DNA from: Spirochaetia bacterium
GTDB taxonomy: Bacteria > Spirochaetota > Spirochaetia > Sphaerochaetales > Sphaerochaetaceae
NCBI GenBank assembly: GCA_009929055.1
Contig: SABI01000016.1
Coordinates: forward strand, 1 to 20,509
Direction: 5' to 3'
DNA: 20,509 nt
Of the stretch, positions 7,888 to 14,575 are shown in pieces. Position 1 is the stretch's first letter. The number at the start of each line of letters is the position of its first letter. The position numbers were made by a program, and so were the translations under genes. The notes below the pieces were generated by a model that was not told the origin of the DNA, ran no database searches, and was given only the letters and a program-made list of their open reading frames with translations.

Positions 7888-7926
7888 AGGAGTCCTTAGA
7901 GTTAATGGTATACTTTAAGGACTCTT
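7888..7926 (+). terminator. hairpin between the two fusion genes
   Basis: GAGTCCTTAGAGT (7890-7902) pairs with ACTTTAAGGACTC (7912-7924), 13 bp including one G-U, with a 9-nt loop; two further weak pairs (one G-U) extend it to 7888/7926. The following bases CTTATATAATT are AT-rich but not a clean T-tract. It probably ends or attenuates transcription from parAB into the second fusion gene. Confidence 0.55.
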
Positions 7927-8012
7927 CTTATATAATTATCTATACTATCTGACTAAAATCAATAATTGATAGAACGACGTTATGTTAATAGAAAATAAAA
8001 GGAAAAATAAAC

Positions 8013-9113
8013 ATGAATTATAAAAAATACTTAGTGGCTTTTCTCGTAATCTCAACATTACTTATACCTTCTCTTTTTGCAAAAGGGGAGAAAGATGTGA
8101 AAGTTGTAGAAAAGAGTGACCCTGTTGTCGTAGTAGAAAACACACAAAAAACAAAAATTGGATTTGATACTACCACCCTTGAAGATGGTTTATATGCTAA
8201 AATATCAACAAATAAAGGAACTATTCTCCTTAGCCTTGAATATGAGAAAACTCCTATGACCGTATCGAATTTTGTAGGTTTAAGTGAAGGAACTTTGAAT
8301 AGTAAAAAACCAGGTACTCCATTTTATGACGGAATTATTTTTCATCGCGTAATAAAAGATTTTATGATTCAAACAGGAGATCCATTGGGCAAAGGAACAG
8401 GAGGTCCAGGATACGCCTTCCCTGATGAAATAGTCTCTTCTCTTACTCATAATGGGCCAGGAACACTCTCTATGGCTAATTCAGGGCCTGGAACTAATGG
8501 GAGCCAGTTCTTTATCACCCATGTAGCAACACCTTGGTTAGATGGAAAGCACACAGTCTTTGGACATGTTGTAGAGGGACAAGATGTAGTAGATGCTATT
8601 GCCCAAAACGATGTGATGAATAAAGTAGAAATTATTCGAGTTGGTAATAAAGCTGAAAGTTTTATAGTAACTAAAGAGAGTTTTGAATCAATTGTTAATC
8701 AAATAAAAGAGGAAGAGAGAGAAAAAAAAGCTCTTCAAAATAAAGCATTACTAGAGGAAATTACTGCAAGATGGCCTGAAGCTATAGAGACAAAGAGTGG
8801 ATTGCGATACGTTATTGTAGAAGAAGGGACAGGTGATGTCACTCCTAAAAATGGAAGTGCTGTAACAGTACATTATACCGGTGCTCTCCTTAATGGAAAT
8901 GTGTTTGATAGTTCTATTCAAAGAGGAACTCCAGTATCTTTTACTATTGGACAAGTAATACCAGGATGGAATGAAGGACTTTTAACTATGAAAAAGGGAG
9001 AGAAGAAAACTCTTATTATTCCACCAGAATTAGGCTATGGAGAACAAGGGTATCCTGGAATAATACCACCCAATTCATACCTTGTTTTTGAAGTAGAATT
9101 ACTCGATTTTTAA
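8013..9113 (+). CDS. exported cyclophilin-FKBP fusion prolyl isomerase
   Basis: Paralogue of the preceding gene with the same order: cyclophilin (about 59-212), helical charged linker, FKBP (about 258-366). Catalytic residues are conserved: Arg112, Phe117, Gln120, Gln165, Phe167, Trp175 and His180 in the cyclophilin; VHYTG, FDSS, VIPGW and GYG in the FKBP half. It differs by an N-terminal signal peptide (KK, then a hydrophobic run to about residue 22, likely cleavage after SLFA) and a ~30-residue low-complexity spacer. No lipobox cysteine is present, so it should be a soluble periplasmic foldase. The start has AAAGGAAAA upstream. radA follows after 12 bp. A convincing promoter is not obvious; TATAAT at 7931-7936 lacks a good -35. 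Confidence 0.94.
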   Translation: MNYKKYLVAFLVISTLLIPSLFAKGEKDVKVVEKSDPVVVVENTQKTKIGFDTTTLEDGLYAKISTNKGTILLSLEYEKTPMTVSNFVGLSEGTLNSKKPGTPFYDGIIFHRVIKDFMIQTGDPLGKGTGGPGYAFPDEIVSSLTHNGPGTLSMANSGPGTNGSQFFITHVATPWLDGKHTVFGHVVEGQDVVDAIAQNDVMNKVEIIRVGNKAESFIVTKESFESIVNQIKEEEREKKALQNKALLEEITARWPEAIETKSGLRYVIVEEGTGDVTPKNGSAVTVHYTGALLNGNVFDSSIQRGTPVSFTIGQVIPGWNEGLLTMKKGEKKTLIIPPELGYGEQGYPGIIPPNSYLVFEVELLDF

Positions 9114-9125
9114 GGGAAAAAGATA

Positions 9126-10496
9126 ATGAAGAAAGATGCAATAGTTTTTGTTTGTTCTGAATGCGGTCATAGTGAGTCTAAATGGTTAGGACGATGTCCA
9201 GATTGTGGTTCATGGAATTCTTTTAATGAGCAGAATGTTGTAATAAAGAAAAAAGGGAACAATCAACCCACGAAAATAGAGGCTCAACTTGTTTCAATGA
9301 AAGAGATTGTAATAGACAAAGGCTTTAGATTTACTTCAAATATATCAGAGTTTGATAGAGTCCTTGGGGGCTCTATTATGCATGGAGGTTCAATTCTTAT
9401 TGGAGGAGAACCAGGTATTGGTAAATCAACCCTTATGCTACAAGTAGTCGCTTCTTTAGATCAGAAAAAAGCAATCTATGTCTCTGGTGAAGAGTCTAAC
9501 CAACAGGTAAGAACTCGCTGTGAACGTCTTGAACTCCCTCTTTCTTCAATTTCTTTATTTAACGATACCCGTCTAGGTGCAATACAAGAGGTAATGGACA
9601 AGGAAAAACCGGACGTTATGGTAATAGACTCCCTACAAACACTCTATAGTGAAGAGATTGCTTCTCCTCCTGGGTCAGTAAATCAGATGAGAATGTGTGC
9701 TATGGAGCTCTCTGATAGTGCAAAACAGCATGGGTGTGCAATTTTCTTTGTAGGCCATATTACAAAAGATGGACAGATAGCTGGACCAAAAGTAATAGAA
9801 CATATTGTGGATACAGTCCTCTATTTTGAACTTTCTGATAATGGAGCGAGAATTATTAGAGCCTCAAAAAACCGTTTTGGATCTATTGATGAAATAGGAA
9901 TTTTCCTCATGAGTGAAAAAGGGCTTATTCCTGTAGCAGACCCTGCAGGGTTCTTCCTTAATAAAAGAAGTGGAAAAGCCCTCCCGGCAGGGATAGCTTT
10001 TGGAACGATGGTTGAAGGAAGTAGGACGTTTTTAGTAGAAATACAAGCACTTACTATTCCTGTAAAAGGGGGTGGATACTCTCGAATCTATTCAGAAAGG
10101 ATAGACAATTCCCTTGTTTCACGAATCGCTGCTGTTCTAGAGCGTCATGGGCACATCGCCTTTTCTCAACACGATATTTATGTAAATGTTGCCGGTGGGA
10201 TTAAATTAAAAGAGGTTGCAATAGAGCTCCCACTCGCTCTAGCCCTTTATTCAGCAATTTCAGGTAATCCTCTTCCTCCTACACTTGTTTCAATGGGAGA
10301 GCTCTCACTTGCCGGAGAAGTGCGTCCTGTAGGTCTCTCCGATAAAAGGATAAAGGGAGCTCTTGATATGGGATTTTCAACGATATTACTTCCTGAAGCA
10401 ACAACCGTAGATGAGAAAGGGAATTTATTACGCTGTGAAACTCTCAACGATGCCCTCGATATCGTAAAAACACTCTCTATACGTATTAGTAAGTAG
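9126..10496 (+). CDS. radA: DNA repair protein RadA (Sms)
   Basis: RecA-related DnaB-type helicase that extends strand exchange and processes branched recombination intermediates. An N-terminal C4 zinc finger is complete (Cys10, Cys13, Cys24, Cys27 in VCSECGH...GRCPDCGSW). The ATPase core has Walker A GGEPGIGKST (93-102), Walker B MVIDSLQT and the RadA-specific KNRFG (248-252). The C-terminal third is the Lon-protease-like domain without a catalytic serine-lysine pair, with MGELSLAGEVRPV. Length 456 aa matches the family. It lies 12 bp after the exported fusion gene with only a weak AAGGG ribosome site overlapping that gene's stop, suggesting translational coupling. Confidence 0.97.
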   Translation: MKKDAIVFVCSECGHSESKWLGRCPDCGSWNSFNEQNVVIKKKGNNQPTKIEAQLVSMKEIVIDKGFRFTSNISEFDRVLGGSIMHGGSILIGGEPGIGKSTLMLQVVASLDQKKAIYVSGEESNQQVRTRCERLELPLSSISLFNDTRLGAIQEVMDKEKPDVMVIDSLQTLYSEEIASPPGSVNQMRMCAMELSDSAKQHGCAIFFVGHITKDGQIAGPKVIEHIVDTVLYFELSDNGARIIRASKNRFGSIDEIGIFLMSEKGLIPVADPAGFFLNKRSGKALPAGIAFGTMVEGSRTFLVEIQALTIPVKGGGYSRIYSERIDNSLVSRIAAVLERHGHIAFSQHDIYVNVAGGIKLKEVAIELPLALALYSAISGNPLPPTLVSMGELSLAGEVRPVGLSDKRIKGALDMGFSTILLPEATTVDEKGNLLRCETLNDALDIVKTLSIRISK

Positions 10497-10575
10497 TGCT
10501 TACTTAATTAAAACTATATAAGATAATAATATAGGAATATCAAAAATTATTATATTTTACCTTAATAAATAGATC

Positions 10576-10590
10576 GTAAGGACTCCTTAC
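10576..10590. repeat. palindrome GTAAGGA-C-TCCTTAC
   Basis: Perfect 15-bp odd palindrome. Its core TAAGGA-N-TCCTTA also occurs at 7886-7898 and in a degenerate form at 10770-10790, always outside coding sequence. It may be a protein-binding site or a small dispersed repeat. Confidence 0.35.
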
Positions 10591-10730
10591 TATCTCCTAA
10601 TCCCTTCATATCGTGTTTCCTTTACAGTGTTTTCTCAACATAGATTCAACTTTTATAAAAGAGCCATACAGAGAAGAGTAATTATTCCCTTTTCTATTAC
10701 CTAAAGTAGCAAAGAGAGTAATTAATAACG

Positions 10731-10768
10731 CCCAAAAATATATAAACACTCATAATGGTTGGGTTTTT
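10731..10768 (+). terminator. possible terminator downstream of radA
   Basis: CCCAA (10731-10735) pairs with TTGGG (10759-10763), followed at once by TTTTT (10764-10768). The loop is long (23 nt) and the stem only 5 bp, so this is a weak candidate. It lies 235 bp beyond the radA stop. Confidence 0.3.
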
Positions 10769-10798
10769 ATTAGTTAGGATTCCTTACTAAGGTCTTTC

Positions 10799-11992
10799 TT
10801 ACGATAAACTACTTATGAGTAATGGGAATGCAATAAAGGTACCAATAGAGGCAAAGACACTTGTGGTAAAGAATAAGAGTAGCGCATGAATGATACGGTT
10901 CTTAAACCACCCTTTAAAATGAAGGATATCATCAGTAACTGATTCAAAGTCTTTTACTCGTGGTTTACGCATTGTGATTTCTAATATCCCTGCAACCATA
11001 CCAACACCAAGAGTAGGGCTCAATGCAGTAATTGGAGCTGCTATCATAGATAATATAATAGTAATAGGATGTCCTAAGGAAATGAGGGCAGCGAGTCCTG
11101 TGAGAGATGAATTAAGGGCAAACCAATAGAGGAACATAGTAGCTCCTTTATCCCAACCAGAGTTGACTATACCAAGGACAATAATTCCTAACAGTGCAAT
11201 AACAATTCCCCATGAAATGATTTTTCCAACTGGAGAGGAGGGGGGCGTCGTGCTTATTTCATCTAAAGTGAAGTTGTTCTCTTCTTCATCTAAGAATTGC
11301 ATATGTTTAATGAGGCCAGGAGCATGACCTGCTCCTACAACAGCAACAACTCTTCTTCCTTTAGATCTATAAATTGAAGTTGCTAGGTATTGATCTCTTT
11401 CATCAATTAAGACTTTTTTCACTGTTGGTAATTCTTTTGCCATCTCATCAAGCATCGATTGAAGCATATTTGTCTCTTTTAAGCTTTCAATATCTTCATC
11501 ACTTATTTCTTCTTTAGAGAAAGCTGCAGTAAGGAGAGATGAGATTAATTTAGTTTTATTCCAAAGAGAAGATAATCTCCATGCCCTAATAAATGTTGTT
11601 TGGATTTCTCTATCACATAGAGTAAGGGGAATATTTCTCTCAGTTGCTATTTCTGCTGCCTTCATAATCTCATCTCCAGGAGAGATACCCATTTTATTTC
11701 CAAGTTTTTTTTGATATGAAGAGAGAGCAAGGTTTGCTAAGAGTAAAAACCCTTTGTTTTGTTTTAATACAGACTTGATGTCGAGGTTTTCCCACCCCTT
11801 TTCTTCAGTTTTTGATCGATAACGACCATTATCGAGTTCTACACAGATTTCATCAGGGAGAAATTCATCAATAACTTGTTGTACTTCATCTACACTATCG
11901 TGAGAAACATGGGCTGTTCCTATAAGAATAATCTCTTTGCCATCGGCACAAACAAGTCTATGTTGTGTATCTGTTAGCTTCTCAATGTTCAC
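10799..11992 (-). CDS. TraB/PrgY family membrane protein
   Basis: Member of the TraB family (TraB/PrgY pheromone-shutdown proteins, also found in archaea and in eukaryotic mitochondria), a possible metal-dependent peptidase related to the Tiki/EreA-like fold. The soluble N-terminal part shows ILIGTAHVS (22-30), VELD (51-54), a DERDQYLA block (197-204) and VGAGHAPG (219-226), the family's conserved GxxH motifs. The C-terminal ~140 residues are hydrophobic, with about four membrane segments between 257 and 396. Length 397 aa is normal. The start is GTG at 11992, supported by GGAGGG six bases upstream. It has its own promoter and is convergent with radA. The substrate is unknown. Confidence 0.88.
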   Translation of the reverse strand: MNIEKLTDTQHRLVCADGKEIILIGTAHVSHDSVDEVQQVIDEFLPDEICVELDNGRYRSKTEEKGWENLDIKSVLKQNKGFLLLANLALSSYQKKLGNKMGISPGDEIMKAAEIATERNIPLTLCDREIQTTFIRAWRLSSLWNKTKLISSLLTAAFSKEEISDEDIESLKETNMLQSMLDEMAKELPTVKKVLIDERDQYLATSIYRSKGRRVVAVVGAGHAPGLIKHMQFLDEEENNFTLDEISTTPPSSPVGKIISWGIVIALLGIIVLGIVNSGWDKGATMFLYWFALNSSLTGLAALISLGHPITIILSMIAAPITALSPTLGVGMVAGILEITMRKPRVKDFESVTDDILHFKGWFKNRIIHALLLFFTTSVFASIGTFIAFPLLISSLS

Positions 11993-12015
11993 AATAATCC
12001 CTCCGCATCTGTATT

Positions 12016-12044
12016 AATATATCTATGATGTTAAAAAGGTACAA
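12016..12044 (-). promoter_or_regulatory. promoter of traB-like gene
   Basis: On the minus strand, TTGTAC (12044-12039) and TATATT (12021-12016) are 17 bp apart: a -35 with two mismatches and a -10 with one. It lies in the 66-bp gap after the upstream hypothetical gene and predicts a start near 12009, just ahead of the ribosome site. Confidence 0.6.
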
Positions 12045-12058
12045 CACCTAAGATGGGT

Positions 12059-12496
12059 TTATAGTTCTTTGCCCTTAAAGGGTAAGAGAAATTGTACAAC
12101 TATTTCAAAGCGCTTCTCTTTATATAGACGTATATAGAGAGTAGAAGATTTTTGTTGTAGTTCTTTGGAGATGAACTTCATACATAGAGGGAGAAATTCT
12201 CCTTTGTTTGAAGGGGTGAATAGTAGTTGTTCAAAACTATATTCTCCAGGAATAATAGAGATAAGAGGAGGGTCAACGCTGTTTCGCTTATGATAGTATC
12301 CACTTTTAGGATGAACAGTATAAAGTTCATCACCTTGATAGGCATCACACACAATAATACTATCTGTTCCAACTTCTTCTTGTTCCAAGAAGAGAAGCAT
12401 TGCTTCATAAAAGTCGCCAACCAAATCGTTCATTGGCATAGATGTCGCTATTGATGTATAATTCATCTCCTGATGTAAATGTAAATGACGAATCAA
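12059..12496 (-). CDS. hypothetical protein, 145 aa
   Basis: Not recognised. The product is a soluble, mildly acidic protein without signal peptide, membrane segment, cysteine pair or nucleotide-binding motif. Visible stretches include MNDLVGDFYEAMLLFLEQE (amphipathic helix), VHPKSGYYHKRN, ISIIPGEYSFEQLLF and an alternating beta-rich C-terminus. The likely start is TTG at 12496 with AGGGGGG seven bases upstream and an in-frame stop just before it. An internal ATG at 12466 directly abuts AGGAG, too close to serve. It is head-to-head with the ygjP-like gene, with only 31 bp between, and lies 66 bp upstream of the traB-like gene. Coding is supported by the long open frame and the ribosome site, not by homology. 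Confidence 0.7.
   Translation of the reverse strand: MIRHLHLHQEMNYTSIATSMPMNDLVGDFYEAMLLFLEQEEVGTDSIIVCDAYQGDELYTVHPKSGYYHKRNSVDPPLISIIPGEYSFEQLLFTPSNKGEFLPLCMKFISKELQQKSSTLYIRLYKEKRFEIVVQFLLPFKGKEL
12433..12462 (+). promoter_or_regulatory. promoter of ygjP-like gene inside divergent gene
   Basis: TTGGCA (12433-12438) and a perfect TATAAT (12457-12462) are 18 bp apart on the plus strand. They lie inside the 5' end of the opposite-strand hypothetical gene. Transcription would start near 12469 and give a leader of about 59 nt antisense to that gene's first codons. Confidence 0.65.
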
Positions 12497-12527
12497 AAGA
12501 GTACCCCCCCTATGAGGATAAATTGTA

Positions 12528-13229
12528 GTGAAAAGAGAGACTAAAGTACAGTATTCTCTCTCTTTTAGTAGAAAGAGAAGGACAATATTAATAAAAATGG
12601 ATGATGATGGAGGGGTAAAAGTGCTTGCTCCCCATGGAACGTCTAAAAATAAGATAGAAGAAGTGTTATTGCAACACTCTGCATGGATTGAAAAAAGGCA
12701 AACTCACCTAAAAGGCCTTGAGCCCCCGTTAGTAGAACATACTTATAAAGATGGAGATCTGTTTCTTCTTCACGATAAGTTACTCACCCTTGTTGTTAAC
12801 AAAAGCAATACTAATAAGGTGTCGGTAAGAGAATCTATTCTTATTGTGGATTCGATGAGTATTTCAAAGGCCTCAATAAAAAAACTCATTGAAGAGTATT
12901 ATGATGAGTATGGTCTCACTCTTTATAATAAGTTGGTAAGTAAGTGGATTATTCAATTAGGACTCACCAAAATTCCTTATACTGTTTCAATGGCTACATA
13001 CCCCAAGAGGTTAGGAAGTTGTTCTTCTCATAACAATCTCTCCTTTGCACGGAGGTCTCTAATGATGCCTATAGAATTATTAGACTATTTAGCACTACAC
13101 GAAGTAGCTCATTTGGTGTATTTTAATCATAGTAGAGACTTTAAGAATCTCCTTTTTTATCACATGGGTGATTATAAAGAGAGGTTCAATACCATAAAGT
13201 CATTACGACTCAAAATTGCCCATCTTTAG
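12528..13229 (+). CDS. YgjP-like metallopeptidase (DUF45)
   Basis: Zinc metallopeptidase-like protein of the YgjP/WLM group, related to M48 and SprT enzymes. The zinc motif HEVAH is at 191-195, followed by NHSRDF with a candidate third ligand His201. The family's WGSCS signature appears as RLGSCSSHNNLSF (161-173), with Leu in place of Trp; PIELLDYLALHEVAHL matches the usual PxxxxDYVxxHELxHL. Length 233 aa is normal. The start is GTG at 12528 with GAGG about ten bases upstream. In vivo substrates are unknown. It is divergent from the hypothetical gene and 62 bp upstream of the flavodiiron gene, which seems to have its own promoter. Confidence 0.9.
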   Translation: MKRETKVQYSLSFSRKRRTILIKMDDDGGVKVLAPHGTSKNKIEEVLLQHSAWIEKRQTHLKGLEPPLVEHTYKDGDLFLLHDKLLTLVVNKSNTNKVSVRESILIVDSMSISKASIKKLIEEYYDEYGLTLYNKLVSKWIIQLGLTKIPYTVSMATYPKRLGSCSSHNNLSFARRSLMMPIELLDYLALHEVAHLVYFNHSRDFKNLLFYHMGDYKERFNTIKSLRLKIAHL

Positions 13230-13240
13230 ATTATTTATTG

Positions 13241-13269
13241 TCTACAAGATAAGTGTGCTAAACTATAAA
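13241..13269 (+). promoter_or_regulatory. probable promoter of flavodiiron protein gene
   Basis: TCTACA (13241-13246) and TATAAA (13264-13269) are 17 bp apart, with two and one mismatches from consensus. They lie between the ygjP-like stop and the GGAGGG ribosome site at about 13281-13286. Confidence 0.45.
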
Positions 13270-13291
13270 GAGATATGTGTAGGAGGGTTGT

Positions 13292-14500
13292 ATGGAACCT
13301 AATAAAATTGCCCCAGGGATTCACCGTGTGTTTGCTGATATTGGGGATAGAGACTTGTTTGAAGGTATTTGGCCTCTTCCTCATGGGGTAAATATTAATT
13401 CTTATATCGTGCAAGGAAGTAAAAAGCTTGCATTTATTGATCTTGTGAAAGATTGGGAAGGTGCTTTAGCTAAAATAAATAATCAACTCACCTCTTTAGG
13501 AATTAAATTTAGTGATATTGATTATCTCGTCCTTAACCACATGGAACCTGATCATACAGGTTCTTTAAGTGAAATGAGGAAGCAAAATCCTCATATGGAA
13601 ATCTTGTGTACAAAAAAAGCGATTCCCCTTGTTTCCTCTTTTTATGGAATTACTGAAGGGGTAAAGGCTGTCTCTTCAGGCGATAGTGTTGATTTAGGGG
13701 GTAAAACTCTTGTCTTTGAAGAGACTCCTAATATCCACTGGCCAGAGACAATGATGACCTATGTGCCTGAAGATAAAGTTCTTTTTTCTTGTGATGCATT
13801 TGGCTCTTTTGGAACATATGAGCATGCTTTCGATGATGAACTCACCTCAAAAGAGTGGGAATTATTAATGCCTGAAACTCAGCGCTATTATGCAAATATA
13901 GTCTCTTCATTCAGTACTTTTGTAACGAAAGGGATAGATAAATTAGCTTCCCTCGATATTCAAGTTGTAGCACCAAGCCATGGGATTATTTGGAGAAAAG
14001 ACCCCTCTAAAGTAATCAATTTCTATAAAGACCTAGCTCGCTATATGAATGAGCCTGATCCAGGGGTAGTTACGATTGTCTACAGTAGTATGTATGGAAA
14101 TAGTGCAAAGCTCATTCCATTAGTGAAAGAAACATTAGAAGGAGAAGGGGTAAAAGTACTTCTTCATGAAGTACCACAAGAACATGCTTCATTTGTCCTC
14201 TCCTCAGCATGGGGTTCAAAGGGAATAGTGTTTGCAATGCCTACCTATGAATACAAAATGTTCCCTCCCATGTACCATATCCTCGATATCTTAGAGAGAA
14301 GTCATGTAAATAAGAGAAAAGTGATGAGAATAGGCTCTTATGGATGGTCCGGTGGAGCACAAAAACAATTTGATCCATTTATTGATGCATTGAAATGGGA
14401 TTGCCTAGGGAATGTAGAATACCAAGGAGCTCCTACTGAAAAAGATAGGATAGCTGCTGTAGAAATAGCTAAAGCACTTGCAAAGAGTGTATTAAGCTAA
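13292..14500 (+). CDS. fprA: flavodiiron protein (A-type flavoprotein)
   Basis: Cytosolic flavodiiron reductase that reduces O2 to water and/or NO to N2O, protecting anaerobes. The N-terminal metallo-beta-lactamase-like domain carries the diiron ligands: HMEPDH (His83, Glu85, Asp87, with His88), His149 in NIHWPETM, Asp168 in SCDAFGSFG and His230 in APSHGIIW. The C-terminal flavodoxin domain (about 258-400) begins with VTIVYSSMYGNS, the FMN phosphate loop, and contains MPTYEYKMFPP and GSYGWSGGA. Length 402 aa is the two-domain class A form without rubredoxin or flavin-reductase fusion, so it needs an external electron donor that is not encoded here. GGAGGG precedes the ATG. It ends at a strong terminator. 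Confidence 0.95.
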   Translation: MEPNKIAPGIHRVFADIGDRDLFEGIWPLPHGVNINSYIVQGSKKLAFIDLVKDWEGALAKINNQLTSLGIKFSDIDYLVLNHMEPDHTGSLSEMRKQNPHMEILCTKKAIPLVSSFYGITEGVKAVSSGDSVDLGGKTLVFEETPNIHWPETMMTYVPEDKVLFSCDAFGSFGTYEHAFDDELTSKEWELLMPETQRYYANIVSSFSTFVTKGIDKLASLDIQVVAPSHGIIWRKDPSKVINFYKDLARYMNEPDPGVVTIVYSSMYGNSAKLIPLVKETLEGEGVKVLLHEVPQEHASFVLSSAWGSKGIVFAMPTYEYKMFPPMYHILDILERSHVNKRKVMRIGSYGWSGGAQKQFDPFIDALKWDCLGNVEYQGAPTEKDRIAAVEIAKALAKSVLS

Positions 14501-14519
14501 TAAAAATTATTTATAGAAA

Positions 14520-14552
14520 TAATAAGGGCAAGAAATTTTCTTGCCCTTATTA
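14520..14552. terminator. strong bidirectional terminator
   Basis: TAATAAGGGCAAGAA (14520-14534) is matched by TTCTTGCCCTTATTA (14538-14552), a near-perfect stem of about 14-15 bp with the tip opening to a short loop. Runs of A and T flank and end both arms. It lies between convergent fprA and pepD and should stop both transcripts. Confidence 0.85.
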
Positions 14553-14575
14553 ACATCTAAACTGTCTGTTCTCTA

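Larger units (their letters stand above)
10497..10798. other. 302-bp gap between convergent radA and traB
   Basis: No open reading frame with a plausible start or family match is visible. It holds a short hairpin over the radA stop (AGTAAG 10488-10493 with CTTACT 10499-10504), an AT-only stem ATAATAAT/ATTATTAT (10523-10530, 10546-10553), the 15-bp palindrome GTAAGGACTCCTTAC (10576-10590), a repeated AGAGTAATTA (10675-10684, 10715-10724), a possible terminator (10731-10768) and an imperfect palindrome at 10770-10790. It is long for a convergent gap in so compact a region, so a small RNA cannot be ruled out. Confidence 0.5.

Noticed and set aside
7931..7994. Possible promoter for the exported fusion gene (TATAAT at 7931-7936, or TTGATA at 7966-7971)
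   Set aside because: Neither box has a partner of reasonable match at 16-18 bp, so no promoter is called.
10115..10123. parS-like half site TGTTTCACG inside radA
   Set aside because: Only one half matches; the other half reads AATCGC instead of TGAAACA, so it is not a palindrome.
12227..12454. 75-codon plus-strand open frame opposite the hypothetical gene
   Set aside because: The minus-strand frame is longer, has a ribosome site and a sensible context; the plus-strand frame has neither.
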